Origin: Adineta steineri
Lineage: Eukaryota > Rotifera > Eurotatoria > Adinetida > Adinetidae
Reading direction: 5' to 3'
NCBI GenBank assembly: GCA_905250115.1
Contig: CAJNOI010000013.1
Coordinates: forward strand, 669,788-733,787
Length of the DNA: 64,000 nucleotides
Below the pieces are notes generated by a model. The model was not told where the DNA came from. It did no database searches and saw only the letters and a program-made list of their open reading frames with translations. Made by a program: the position numbers and the translations under genes. Shown here piece after piece: positions 1 to 11,834 of the stretch (its first letter is position 1; every line of letters begins with the position of its first letter).

Positions 1-1
1 A

Positions 2-406
2 TCACATCCATTTGCATATTGTTTTATATTATATAATTCAACTACAAAACCATTTGATCATACGAAAACATTTTCAATTAATATTCATAGTCGATATTTA
101 GATCCGAGAAGTGATAATACTGATTTAGATCCGAGACGTGATGATACTGATTTATATGAAACTCTTCCTTTACCTGAACCAGTTATACATTTTACAAAAA
201 AACAATGTCCTCATTTAGGCGTGGGATGTCCAGCACCAATAGCAGAAACAGGTATTGAATCACCAAGAGAATTAACTGTTACTATTCCTGTTGGTCAAGA
301 AAAACATTTATGGTTTGTTTTTCCAATCACTTGTTTATTTCCATTTATTAGTTGTTCATTATTATTTATAATAAGTGGACGAATTCAAACAAAAACTGTT
401 AATTAA
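2..406 (+). CDS. 3' end of an unrecognised membrane protein gene (partial at window edge)
   Basis: An open frame runs from the window edge to a TAA at 404-406, giving about 134 C-terminal residues. The 5' part lies outside the window. The segment ends with one strongly hydrophobic stretch of about 20 residues (WFVFPITCLFPFISCSLLFI) followed by a short polar tail, so the C-terminus looks membrane-anchored. Before it come a Cys-containing motif (KQCPHLGVGCPAP) and a short duplicated acidic/basic motif (LDPRSDNTD then LDPRRDDTD). I do not recognise the family. The gene converges on the minus-strand gene ending at 729. A short open frame starting at the Met codon at 221 is the same frame, not a separate gene. 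Confidence is high that this is coding and low for any function. Confidence 0.6.
   Translation, partial: SHPFAYCFILYNSTTKPFDHTKTFSINIHSRYLDPRSDNTDLDPRRDDTDLYETLPLPEPVIHFTKKQCPHLGVGCPAPIAETGIESPRELTVTIPVGQEKHLWFVFPITCLFPFISCSLLFIISGRIQTKTVN
97..150 (+). repeat. 27-bp in-frame tandem duplication in the partial gene
   Basis: Two adjacent 27-base units (97-123 and 124-150) differ at only two bases. Each encodes the nine-residue motif LDPR-x-D-x-TD. The duplication keeps the reading frame, which supports this being coding sequence. Confidence 0.8.
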
Positions 407-728
407 TACATGTTAGATTCAGTTTGTTTGTTTTTTTTGTAAATAAAAAAGTGTCAATATACTTTGATATCTTACTATTCATAGATTGAATTTTATCATT
501 AAAAACTTTTAAAAGATAAAAAATTTTGTTTTATTTTAAGAAAAAAGAATAACTGTAAATATAAAAGAAAGAATATTTCTTTTTCTAGTCTAATATAATT
601 GAAAAGTTTAAGTTGACATATAAATTTCAAACATTTAGAACTAAATGAAAAAAAAAACAAAAGTAATAAATTCAACGTAAATGTTATTGTTTTATAAAAC
701 ACAATATAAATGAAAACTTTCAATTATG
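407..728. other. convergent intergenic spacer
   Basis: This AT-rich spacer lies between the 3' ends of two convergent genes. I see only short AT-only frames and homopolymer runs, nothing that looks coding. Confidence 0.5.
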
Positions 729-3700
729 TTATACAAGTCTTGTTAGATTATCATCATTTACTCCTGATATATAGACAGGAAAATCAGTAATACGTAATTG
801 TTCATTATAATTATCTAAATATGAAACAATATATATATATATATATTGACTTATATCAGAAAATATATTTAATTCTTACCAGTAACAAATGCTTCTCCTT
901 CTTCCATAATACTATTTCCATATCGGACAGTAATTTTTGTTTCCAATTGATCCATAACAGCACCATAGTCAAGATATGATTCTTGTGCTTGATGTTGTTG
1001 TTGTTGTTGTTCATCTAATTGAATAGAAAAAGAATGATGTAAAACGAAAGAAAATTAAATACAATTATTAACCTTCTACTTGTCTATAAACAATTTTTTT
1101 AATCAAAGATTTTCCAGGTACACAGCAACATTTAACACACCATCGGTCTTGTTTTTGGCAAGGTGGTGGTGGTATTATTGGTGGATGTATGTATGGTTGT
1201 GGTGGTGGAATGTATGGTTGCGGTGGAGGTATGTACGGTTCAGGTGGAGGAATGTATGGCTCGGGAGTTAGTGGTGGAAATTCTTCCGGAATTATTTCAG
1301 GACAAGGTCCAACACAGAGGCCAGGTCTCAAACGTGGTATTTCTGGACACGGCGGACACGGTGGACATGGCGGACATGGATGAAAAGGAGGAGGTCTAAA
1401 TATCGGTGTTGGACAACGTGGTCCAGGACGTACAACTGGTCTATAAGTTGTTTGTGGTGGAAGTTTAGGCCAATCAAATGATGGTATAGGTAATGGTGTA
1501 GGTGCCGGAGTAAAAGTTGATGGTGTTAATGGTGAAGGATAATCAATAGGTTGTATTGGTGTAGGTGGTGGAATATATGGTTGCATTGGTGAATGAATAG
1601 ATCGTGTTTGTGTTCCTACATCATTGAAGTGTATTTCACCTGTTGGATAATGTGGTTGTGGTTGATCTTGAGGACAACAATTAATAGCTAGAAATGTATT
1701 CGATTGTTGAATATATTGTTGATTACAAGGAGGAGTTGATACTGGTATTTCTGGTTCATAATGAGACATTGATAATGGAGTAACAGAAGGAAATGGTGTT
1801 GGAAATGGTGGTTGGAAATGAGGCGTTGGTGTTCGTGGATATTGAGGTGTTGGTGGTGGTTGAAAATCAGGAATAAACGGTGGACAAGGAGGACATGGAG
1901 GACAAGGTGGGCATGGAGGACACGGCTGCCTAAATGGTGGTCGATATTGAGGCGTTGGTATACGTGGAATATCAGGAATAAACGGTGGTTGATATTGAGG
2001 CGTTGGTGGTGGTTGATAATGAGGCGTTGGTGTTCGTGGATATTGAGGTGTTGGCGGTGGTTGATATTGAGGAGTAGGTGGTGGTTGAATATCAGGAATA
2101 AACGGTGGACAAGGAGGACAAGGTGGACATGGAGGACATGGTGGACAAGGAGGTTTATATGGTGATTGATACCGAGGAATACTTGGTGGTCGATTTTGAG
2201 GCGTTGGTGTTCGTCGATACAGAGGACTAGGTGGTGGTTGATATTGAGGCGTAGGTGGTGGTTCATATTGAGAAGTAAATGGTGGTTGAATATCAGGAAT
2301 GAATGGTTGTTCAGGGCATGGTGGACATGGCGGGCATGGTGGACATGGAGGACAAGGTTGTCTATATGTTGGTTGAAATTCAGGAATAAAGGGTGGTTGA
2401 TACTGAGGTGTTGGTGGTGGTTGATAATGAGGCGTTGGTATACGTGGAATATCAGGAATAAACGGTGGTTGATATTGAGGTGTTGGTGGTGGTTGATAAT
2501 GAGGCGTTGTTATACGTGGAATTTCAGGAATATACGGTGGAACTGGCGGGAATGATGGACAAGGTGGACAAGGAGGTCTATATGATGGTTGTCCAGGGCA
2601 TGGTGGACATGGCGGACATGGTGGACAAGGAGGCCTATATGATGGTTGTCCAGGACATGGTGGACATGGTGGACAAGGCGGACATGGTGGACAAGGATGT
2701 TTATATGGTGGTTGAAAATCAGGTATGGCTGGTGTATGAATATCAGGAATGAATGATGGTTGATATTGAGATGTTGGTGTTTGATGAATTTCAGGAATGA
2801 ATGATGGCTGATATTGAGATGTTGGTGTTTGATGAATTTCAGGAATAATTGATTGACCAGGGCATGGTGGACAAGGTGGACATGGAGGGCATGGTCCTGA
2901 TGTTTGTTGTTGTATTTGTTGATATTGTTGGTCATTTATCTGTGTGACTGGTTGTTTAATACCACGAAATTGTTGTTTGTATCTTTCTTGTTCATCCTTA
3001 GTCCATGCTTCTCTAAATTTTGTATAACAACGACAAATACATGCACGTAAATCGAATATTTCTTCATCTTCCTTAGCATCCTCGTCACTTCCATTATCAC
3101 TAGGTGGTTTCGATGGTAAATTAAAACCACTTTGTTGAATACCCTGCTCTTGATTTTGCTCATATGATGGTAATGTCGGTTGTTGAGGAGCCGTCTGTTC
3201 ATTAGTATAATTGTTCAGATCGTATTTTTGTGTAGAATCCTGATTGTCCGAAGTTTGTATTTGTTGTAAATACGAACTAGTATCCACTGGACTTGAAATA
3301 TTTTCCTCAGAAAAGTTTTCTACTTTTGTATATTCAACTGTACCAGTTGGTATAGAAGTACCATCTAATCGCTTATTACCAGTGTATGCATCATATACTT
3401 GCGTTTCTGGTGCTTGATATGCAGTAGTTTCATTACTATATGCAGTTGTTTCAAATGATTGAGTATAATCACCTTGAGATTCTTTTATATCCGTAGATAT
3501 TTGTGTTTGTTCACCAATATCTGTAGAAGTTGAAGTAGTCTGTTCCAAAGTACCTTGAGTATCTTTTAAGTGATGATAGGGTTCTGGTGTACTAGTAATG
3601 TTTTTAATATAAGGAGGATCAATTGGTACAGTAACTGAATGATCAATCTTTGAATCCTCATATGTACTTTGATGTGAGGTTTCTATCGGTGCTGTTATAT

Positions 3701-4250
3701 TGTTGGAGTCAAGCAGTTGTTGATACTGTTTTGAATCTGATGATTCTGGAAGTAAATTTTGATATTGTGATGATTCTTGATATAGATTGGAATAGTTTGT
3801 TGTTGATGCTGTTGATTCTGGAAGTAAATCCGAAAATTGTGTTGATTCTGGAATTGTATTAGGATAATTTGGAAATGATTCCGATGATGGTGGTAATAAA
3901 TTGTCATAATTTTGTGATTCTTGAAGTAATTTTGAATAATCGTATGAGGAATCTGTTGTTTGAAAATTTTGGTATGGTGATGAATCTAGATATGTGTTTG
4001 AATGATCTGTTTGCGATTGTTGATATGTATCTGGATAAAGTGCTGTTGCTCCTGATGATTGTTCTGTTACATTTTGATTTTGTTCTGTATGTAATATTTG
4101 TTGATGTTCCGATTGTTTTTTTGCTTTTCGTGCTAATCGATTAGCTCGTCGCTCATGTACTTGACGCCGATGAGCTTCGAAGCATCGATATATGCAGTCC
4201 TCTAAATCAGCTGGCATATCAGAATCTGGACAAATAGGTCTTGGTAACAT
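729..4250 (-). CDS. giant Pro/Cys/Gln-rich repeat protein with CPP blocks (unknown function)
   Basis: Three exons (4250-1073, 1014-880, 814-729) join in frame to 1132 codons plus stop, with GT-AG introns. Residues 1-60 contain a charged Cys motif (DLEDCIYRCFEAHRRQ). A related motif (DLRACICRCYTKFREAW) follows about 400 residues later after a Ser/Thr/Gln-rich stretch full of the short motif ESSxYQNLLPES. The middle is a long array of CPPCPPCPPCPPCP blocks alternating with spacers such as TPQYQPPFIPDIPRI. Near the end is a Cys cluster (RWCVKCCCVPGKS), then a Gln-rich linker and an acidic tail encoded by the two small exons. No signal peptide is evident. I do not recognise the family. It could be a structural or cross-linkable cuticle, jaw or ciliary protein, but that is a guess from composition. 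A frame reading past 1073 stops at once, so the splice to 1014 is preferred. Confidence 0.75.
1335..2900 (-). repeat. coding minisatellite encoding (CPP)n and PQYQPP spacers
   Basis: Blocks of a 9-base unit (GGACATGGA/GGACAAGGT type on the plus strand) encode Cys-Pro-Pro and recur near 1345-1380, 1882-1925, 2106-2150, 2317-2357, 2550-2700 and 2860-2900. They are separated by longer repeated spacers. The plus-strand and other-frame open frames across this stretch, rich in His, Trp or Arg, are shadows of this repetition. Confidence 0.85.
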
Positions 4251-4793
4251 GTTTTATGTCTTCACTAATCGTAAAGGCAATTGTGAATGCAGCCGTCTAG
4301 TTACCTTGCTCGTCTTTTTATTGCTAATAGTCTTTCTAATAGTACAAGAAATGAAAGAAAGTAATTTTGAGCAAGCGTAACGATCATTTGACGTGATAGA
4401 TAAGCCTTGAAAATTATTCGGTTTATGATTGTTATTATCATTTATATTATCGACATTGAGCATGTCTGATAAAGATTGATTATCCAACTGATTTTTTTTG
4501 TTTAGCCCGAATGTTCTTGTCCTGTCGATATCGTCTATTATCTATTACTCCGAAAATTAATACGATAGATACAAGGATTTGTTATTTCTACAAGCAAATG
4601 CATTGTTTGTTCATGAAGGTTTTTTTATCCATATAATTATGTGTATATAGTCTACTACTTTATTTATTTGTAATGAATAGCGTATGATAACATATGTATC
4701 TAGCAATGAAAAGAACCGTTCTTTTTTTTTTTTTACAAAGAAACAAATTAAAGTAGCGCGGTATGTTCGATATGTGTGATGTTGAGTGTACGT

Positions 4794-5989
4794 CTAGGTA
4801 TTCACATGCGTTTTATTTTGATAGTCTCCGTAACATTCTGAAAGAAAGGTAACAACAAAAAAAACGGTATTAGAAAATATAATTATTTTTTTTTTTCGAT
4901 GATAATTACCTGGAGGAATATGTTGTTGCGGAGGAGGTGGAAAACTGGGAACTTGAAATGTATTTTGTTGAAGTTGATTCATACCTCCAGCTGGACGGAC
5001 TACAGCTAAAGAGAGAAAAAAAGAAGTTTAAAGATTATTTTTTTGTTTTTAAATTTAATATTACTTGGTGGACGAGCGGCAAGTTGAGCACGAAGACGAT
5101 GAAGATCCGATCGAAGAATTATAGTTGGATTTGGTGCTCGAATATAAATTGGTGAAAGTGTTTCTAATAAATAAATTTTTTATTTAAATAAATTAAAAGA
5201 TAAATATGTATTAATTTGTTTTATCACCAAGAAAACTTCCATTTGCTGACTCATTATTATATTGTTGTTGAGTTTCATTGATTACTTTTGATTGTAAATC
5301 AACGATGACATCATTGACAATAGCTTGAGAAACTGATAATCCTTCTATTTGAGATGAATAACTTGGAATACCTGGCGGAAGTTGAGGTGCAGCTGGTCCT
5401 TGTGTTGATCGTTGTTGTGGCATATGAACTGGTGCTCTGATTTGTTGTTGACGTACCGATGGTTGTGCCACTGTAGGAACAGGTAAAGGTGCATACGGAC
5501 CTGTATTATTATTTAATGTTGAAGATGTAGCTGTTGTTTGTAATTGTTGACTTCCACTCAGTGGATTGTATCTATTTATTTTAAAAAAATCAAAAAAATA
5601 TATTTACTTGATAAAACTTCTAATTGATTAAAACCTTAATGGTGCTAATGTAGGTGTTTGTGGATCAGGAAAATATCTTGCCATTTCAGCTGATGAATCA
5701 ATACTTGAAACGGAATGAAATGAACCTGTTGCTTGAACACCACTCGAATTTGGTTGTTCATTTAATCTTGGTACTATAATAGGCGCAGGACCTGGTTGAT
5801 TAACATATCGTTGTTGTTGTTCATTAGTTTGACTTTGAGCTAAAATTCCAAAAACATCATTTTTTTGTATACATATTTGATTAATTTTGTATTCTTACAA
5901 TTTAATTCTTGTTGACTCCCACGTCCTTCATTTGTACTGCTTGTATCATGGCCATGATGATGATGATAATGATAACGACCTTCTTCCAT
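4794..5989 (-). CDS. Pro/Gln-rich protein of unknown function, six exons
   Basis: I reconstruct exons 5989-5899, 5839-5635, 5571-5228, 5163-5065, 5005-4910 and 4837-4794. All junctions are GT-AG and the sum is 879 bases, giving 292 residues plus stop. The protein begins MEEGRYHYHHHHGHD, is rich in Gln, Pro and Ser throughout, and carries one more ordered-looking segment (IRAPNPTIILRSDLHRLRAQ) near residue 220. Reading on past 5228 would stop after a few codons, so the GT at 5227 is taken as the donor. The gene lies just upstream of the CPP-repeat gene on the same strand and shares its Gln/Pro-rich style, but I see no direct sequence match between them. No known domain was recognised. The product is probably largely disordered. 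Confidence 0.7.
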
Positions 5990-7397
5990 TGTTAATATGA
6001 TACTTTTTTGTTTTATCAATAAGGTTTTGATATTTTTTGTTATTTGATTAAAACCAACTTTACAATATGTTCATTGAGAATGAGAAGAAAAAAAAATTGT
6101 TCGTTTGCGATCGTGTTTCGAAATAATATGCGGTGAAGATGGATTATATGTTTTATTCAAAAGTACACGTACGTGCTCACTCGTTACACTTTAGTGATTT
6201 TGTTACTTATAGATCAATCCTTCTTATACTATATCATTTATTTATGTCTAACACAAAACGCAAAAAAAAAATATTTATTCTAATTTGATATTATCAAGTT
6301 TTATAATGAATATGAAAATCTATTGACTAGAATTTTAGATCAATATTTTCCAATAATAACTCTTTACTCAGGTTTAACTGGTAAATTTTGTTTATAAAAT
6401 ATATTATCACGTTGTTAATTTCATATAAAAATTATAATTCAATTCTAGACCTTGTAATTTAAAATACATAACATTTCATGTCCTAACAAAAAAACAATTT
6501 TTAAAGCATTGAAAGAAAGAAAGAAAGAAAGAAAAGATGATGGCTAGCAAATTTTATAGAGCGTGAAATGTTTTATCGAAATACATATCTTTTGTCGTTT
6601 ATATTTTTTTTTATGTATCGTTTTTCATTGGCAACACTCCGTGACAAACATATTATTATTTTTATGTAGAAGGATAAGTTTACAAATTAATTTGTATACA
6701 ATTCATACATAACTTATTCAAGTTTTTTATTGTATATGAATTAATTATAAGATAACCTTCAGCGACAATCTTTTTCTCTGATTTTATAATAAAAAAAACA
6801 TTGTATAAAGTATGACGCAAAACCTCATACTTCAGTTTTTATTATCAACCGTGCTGAAAAACTCATATTTATTATAATATCTTTTCAAAAAAAAGCAACT
6901 ATTTGCTTAATAAATAAAATAGCAATGACGCATTTTCCTTGTATTGACAAAGCATATATAAAATTATGACATAGAAATATTTTTCATATTGTTCAAATAA
7001 AAAAATGTACTCGAGGTATATATTTGGAAATTATTAGATGGTTGATTGAATTTAATAATTACAAGATTTGTCATGTTTTATTAGATAATAAGAAAGAAAT
7101 AAATTCTAACATGATTTTTAATACTCATTAGAAAATCTTTGTTTTCAATTGTAGAATAAAATAATTAATATTTTAACTCATGGATTTTTCACGAAATAAT
7201 GACTTGATATATTTATATCAGTATCTTTCTTTTTTATCACGTATAACAAATGAAGAAAAAGAAAAAAAACTAGTAAATATATTTTCCTTCTATTTGCACA
7301 ATAGAAAAAAGCTCCCATCTGTTATTAGGAATTTCTATATCATTTCATGGAAAATATATTTTATTCTATGATATAAACTATTTTATATCGTTAGAAA
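5990..7397. other. divergent intergenic region with (AAAG)n microsatellite
   Basis: The start codons of the Pro/Gln-rich gene (-) and the SNARE gene (+) face away from each other across this stretch, so it should hold both promoters. I see a GAAA microsatellite at about 6510-6534 and no convincing coding frame. The 63-residue frame at 7180-7371 is AT-driven. Confidence 0.5.
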
Positions 7398-8026
7398 ATG
7401 CAAGACCTAAACGAAGATATACTTAAACGAACATATCGAATGAGATCATTATGTAATAATGCTGAAATGTCAGGTATTAAAGCGAATGTTGTATTAGCTG
7501 AACAAGGTGAACAAATAAAAAATATACATTCAAGTCTTATAACAATTGATACAACACTTATTGATACCAAACAAAATATTAATCGTTTAAAAGGACGAAC
7601 TCAACGAGTTATGAATACAGTTCGTACAAAATTTCATCCAAAATTTTTCTCAAAATTAATTCCACATTCACCTAGTAAAGATAGTTCATTATCATTATTA
7701 CAAACACCACCATTATTACCAGATCGAGTAAGTTCATAAATTGAAATCTTCATTATATTGTTTTTTTTTGTTTGTAGAGACATTCATCTCCAAAACTAAT
7801 TCAAACTCCTCCTACTCCTATAAAAAAATCATTTCTTGATGAACAAATCGATGAAACACTTTATGATATTGGACATACAGTACAACGATTAAAATATATA
7901 GCTCAAGATATGAATGATAAATTAGTTGGACAGGTCAATACGTTTAATCAGATTCATGAACATATGATGCAATCTACAAATAGTATTGAACAGCAAAATA
8001 CTGAGATTGCAAAGATATTTACATAA
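7398..8026 (+). CDS. SNAP-25-family Q-SNARE lacking the palmitoylation Cys cluster
   Basis: Two exons (7398-7727 and 7778-8026) join in phase 0 across a 50-base intron to encode 192 residues. The N-terminal half matches the first SNAP-25 SNARE helix, including MSGIKANVVLAEQGEQI. Its EQGEQ motif carries the ionic zero-layer glutamine. The C-terminal half is the second SNARE helix (LYDIGHTVQRLKYIAQDMND, then a zero-layer Gln in VGQV). In the family, these two helices join syntaxin and a vesicle SNARE to drive membrane fusion. The linker between them has no cysteine cluster, so membrane attachment by palmitoylation as in SNAP-25 is unlikely. This points to a SNAP-29- or SNAP-47-like role, although the first helix looks closer to SNAP-25. 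The spliced reading removes an in-frame stop just after 7727. Confidence 0.85.
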
Positions 8027-8063
8027 ACTTCTATGAAAACTTCTTTTTTTTTAAATTTATTCT

Positions 8064-8069
8064 AATAAA
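8064..8069 (+). terminator. candidate polyadenylation signal of the SNARE gene
   Basis: A canonical AATAAA lies 37 bases past the SNARE stop codon and before the SmD1 gene. Confidence 0.5.
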
Positions 8070-8409
8070 CAGCTTTCTATTTTAATCACTATTGAAAATA
8101 AAAGTAAATTAATTTTTTATTCTTATATATTGTTATTACGCTCTTAAAATATTTTCATGACAATAAATCTCGTATTTATTCAACAAAAACATTACATATC
8201 ATGTTTTATAGAAAAGATAAATGAATGAACTAGTCATTTTTCTAGATGCCGCTTTAGTTTTTGTTTTAAGATAGAGGTAAAAATTTTAAATTTAATATGA
8301 TTAGTTAAAGTTTATCCATTAATATAGAATAGAATTTCTTCTATAGATTTTCATCTTTTTTTTTTGACAAAGATATTAATTTTATTTACTATTATTTCGT
8401 CGGATAAAA

Positions 8410-8919
8410 ATGAAACTTGTTCGGTTTCTTATGAAATTAACTCATGAAAGTGTAACAATTGCATTAAAAAATGGTTCAAATGTATTTGGTACAGTTATTG
8501 GTGTTGATATGTCAATGAATACACATTTAAAATCGGCTAAATTAACACCAAAAAATGGTGAACCTATAACACTTGATTTTATTACTATTCGAGGTTTGTT
8601 TAAAACAAAAACTAATAAGATCAATATTCTATGAGAAGAATATTTTTCTTTTAGGTAACAATATTCGATATTTCATACTACCGGATAGTCTTCCGTTGGA
8701 TACATTACTTGTCGATGATACACCAAAAGCTAAACCTAAACGTGAACGATCCGGTTTGTTATAATTGATAAATTTCGAAAATAATCTATATAGAAATTTC
8801 TTTTAGGTCCAACTGGTGGTATGGGTGGTGCTCGAGGCGGTGGTCGTGGAAGAGGACGTGGGCGTGGACGAGGTCGAGGAGGACCTGGCGGCGGTGGTGG
8901 TGGTGGTCGTGGACGTTAA
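8410..8919 (+). CDS. SNRPD1: small nuclear ribonucleoprotein Sm D1
   Basis: Exons 8410-8593, 8655-8753 and 8807-8919 join in frame to 131 residues. The protein starts [17 protein letters not shown], the classic SmD1 N-terminus. It continues through the Sm1 and Sm2 motifs ([16 protein letters not shown], then [18 protein letters not shown]) and ends in an Arg-Gly-rich tail (repeats of GRGRGRG). In the family this protein sits in the heptameric Sm ring on U1, U2, U4 and U5 snRNAs, and the RG tail is dimethylated and bound by SMN. Length and order match the family (about 119 residues in human) with a slightly longer Gly-rich tail. The two introns are 61 and 53 bases. A frame continuing past 8593 ends within a few codons, so splicing is required. 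Confidence 0.96.
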
Positions 8920-8967
8920 GTTTTGATAAATGATTAATTGAATGGCAATGTCCGTCTATTAGGCTCA

Positions 8968-8973
8968 AATAAA
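8968..8973 (+). terminator. candidate polyadenylation signal of SNRPD1
   Basis: A canonical AATAAA lies 49 bases after the SmD1 stop codon. Confidence 0.5.
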
Positions 8974-9831
8974 CTTGTTGTATTTCATTGTTATTAAAAA
9001 CATATAAAAAAGAAATAGTTTTTTAAAGAAAAAGATTTTCATGATTATATATTGATCATCTATATTTTTATTACATTCGTTGATCTTCTTTTAATTAATG
9101 AATAATATATAAATTCAAGACAGAAGTCAATTGCAACTGACCAAGTGTGAAACTAAGATTGATTAAATCGAACATCTTTTATACTATTTGCCATTAATAA
9201 TACAAGCGATTATATCTAACTCAATATTTTTTTTCTGTCGAAATAATATTTCTATACTAAACGAGGATATCAGATTGATTATATCTAAATTTTATCTTCT
9301 TTTGATCGAAAAAAGAAATCTGTAGATTGATCATTTTGAACGTTCGTTCATATAAACTTCTTAACGACTCAAAAGATATGCAATCAAATGTTCAACATGA
9401 TAAATGCTTGATATTATCAATACTTATATGATAGAAAAGAAATTATCTGATTTAATGCGAAAAGATTTTTAAATAGATGATGACCTTCAAGATATGAGTT
9501 AATCTTTACATAGATCAAATAGTTAATTTATGCTTGAAAAAATTTCACACATATATATCAAGGTTAATAAATATGGTTAACTATAACATCAGATAATGTA
9601 TTACTACGCAAATGAAATAATATTACTGTAGAGAATAATTAAAATAAAAAAATATTTTCGATTGATTTACGTGTATGAAATAACATAGATATGTTTTCTT
9701 TTTGTCTATATAGAATGATAATCTAAATCGTAGAATAAGAAAATATATCGAAAGAAAAATAAACAGTTAAACAATATAATTTCTTTTCTCTTTCTGTCGA
9801 TGTGTATAGAATTGACTTCGATTTACTAACA
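8974..9831. other. intergenic, nothing recognised
   Basis: AT-rich sequence between SmD1 and the homeobox gene. I see no coding frame, RNA gene or repeat I can name. Confidence 0.45.
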
Positions 9832-10905
9832 ATGGATCGATCTGATAAGAATGATAATTTCGCAATAGAATATCAACAAAATTCATTATTAGAAATGATG
9901 AAACACCATATTAGTAGCGGATTACCATTTCATTACGAAACAAATCGTAAGATATTTTATTAGATTAATTTTAAATAGAATGTTCAAGTTGTTTTTCTAA
10001 ATAAAGATGTTGATCAAATAATTCAACATCATAGTGATGAAGATACATCATCAAATTTAGAACATGATGAAAATGAACAAATGCATATGCCAATTATGTA
10101 TAAGAAACGTGTAAGAGTTAAATTTAGTCATGACCAGGTATAAGAAAAAATATTTATTGATTTAAATTATTTTGTGTCCTAATTAAATAGTTAGATGCAC
10201 TTGAAACAACATTTCAACAACATCGATATCCAACTATTGATATGATTGATGACCTTGTTGAACAACTTAATTTACCTACGCAAAAAATAACAGTAAATTT
10301 TAAATTAATAAAATCGAAAATCATTTTTTTTTATTTAGGTTTGGTTTCAAAATCGTCGTGCGCGTTTAAAAAAAAGTCAACAAAAAAACGATAATCATCA
10401 ATCATTTGAAAGAGATGAACAACAATATGATAGTGGCATCCATCTGGTATGAAATCTTAAATTAAAATTACGAAAAGTTTTGTAGAGATAAGTGCAATCC
10501 GATAGTCTTTTACAAAGTATTATAAAGAAAGATTTACAACACGAAAGCGAAGCATTTTACCTATTCATATGTTTAACTACAAAACAAATTTTTTTTTAAT
10601 ATATTTATTATAGGATGAAGATGTATCACGTTCATCATCAACAAGTCCACCATCAAATGTAGTACCCTATGTACCACCCACTGGCTATATTCCTTCACCA
10701 TCTCCTTATTATTTACCTAATCCTCATCAAACATATTATAATTCGTTTTGGCAAAATTATGGGTAAGAAAAAAACAAGATTTTTTGTTTTCATTAGAAAT
10801 ATATATTATAGTTATCAATTTCAACCAACTCCAAATTCATCTTATGATTATGGTAATTATAATTCTCCATTTGTTTTTCAAGATATTGGTAATTATCAAC
10901 CTTGA
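9832..10905 (+). CDS. PRD-like homeobox transcription factor
   Basis: Six exons (9832-9946, 10007-10137, 10191-10292, 10339-10446, 10614-10762, 10812-10905) close in frame at 232 residues. The homeodomain spans about residues 74-134 and is split by two introns. It begins KKRVRVKFSHDQLDALETTF, carries YPTIDMIDDLVEQLNLPTQK in helices 1-2, and ends in the recognition helix ITVWFQNRRARLKK. Residues WFQN and NRR are intact and position 50 is Gln. The YP motif and the LNLP/VWFQNRRARLKK ending suggest the paired-like class, perhaps near HESX/ANF, but the first helix is divergent. The C-terminal third is rich in Pro, Ser and Tyr, typical of a transactivation tail. It would act in the nucleus as a sequence-specific regulator. 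No paired box or OAR motif is visible. Confidence 0.88.
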
Positions 10906-10932
10906 ATAGAATCTCATGGTTAATTGTGAAGA

Positions 10933-10935
<3 letters not shown>

Positions 10936-10968
<33 letters not shown>

Positions 10969-10970
10969 TT
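10936..10970 (+). repeat. (TTTA)n microsatellite
   Basis: About eight uninterrupted TTTA units lie just downstream of the homeobox stop, overlapping its likely polyadenylation region. Confidence 0.9.
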
Positions 10971-11834
10971 GTTAATTTTCTTATTATTTTTGTTTGTTTT
11001 TTCTTCTCGTCTCTGTTATTGAATCATATTAAAATGAAATATAAATTTATTGATATATGAATATGTTAATTTACTAGAATATTTTTGATTAATAGATTTA
11101 TTCCACATATGTATGATTAATCGAATAAATAAGATATTCGCTGAAGCAAGTGTATGGAAACCTGTTTAACTTTATCTGCGGTTTACTTCTCACCAGAGAT
11201 TCTAACATATATTTCACATCTATATGAGGTAATCTTAATAAATTCTATCGTTACAAGACAACATAAAAAAAAAGATGCATTCTTTCTAGTTGATTAATAG
11301 CCATTACTATACAATTGAGTATTAATTTTGTTGTATTTCTTCATTGTTACTGAGTATTAAATCTATATATATACATTCTTAATCAGGAATCGAGACGGAA
11401 ATAAACCAATGTAATATTAACTACTATTCATAAACAAACAATATAGTTGTAATGATGAATTGTTTTTTTTTCTTAATAGAATCTACTATTGATTGACATT
11501 TCTATGTATGTTCGAGATAATTTAACTATTTCGTATAAGAAGAAAAAAACCATCTTCAAGCTGATAATATAGAAAAAAAAAGAAAAATATTTAATATCTA
11601 TTAATACATACAATTTTTCGTTTAGTATTAATGTTCTTTTAGGCCATCATCATTCCTATCCTCTTTTTCTTTCTCCAGAAATCGATATAAATAATACAAA
11701 TGTTTTTTCTGCTAAATAGATTCATAACAATCTATTCAAGTTCTTTTAGTAAGTGCAAAACATATATATATATATATATATTTATAGAAAGAAAAACAAA
11801 CAACAGAAGTATATAGTTTTATTCATTTTATTTT
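10971..11834. other. convergent intergenic, nothing recognised
   Basis: AT-rich spacer between the 3' ends of the homeobox gene (+) and the receptor gene (-). It includes an (AT)n run at about 11763-11781. No coding sequence is seen. Confidence 0.45.

Noticed and set aside
1688..2935. Long minus- and plus-strand frames rich in His/Leu or Trp/Arg overlapping the CPP-repeat gene
   Set aside because: They are alternative-frame readings of the same 9-base coding repeat, where a 3n unit keeps all frames open.
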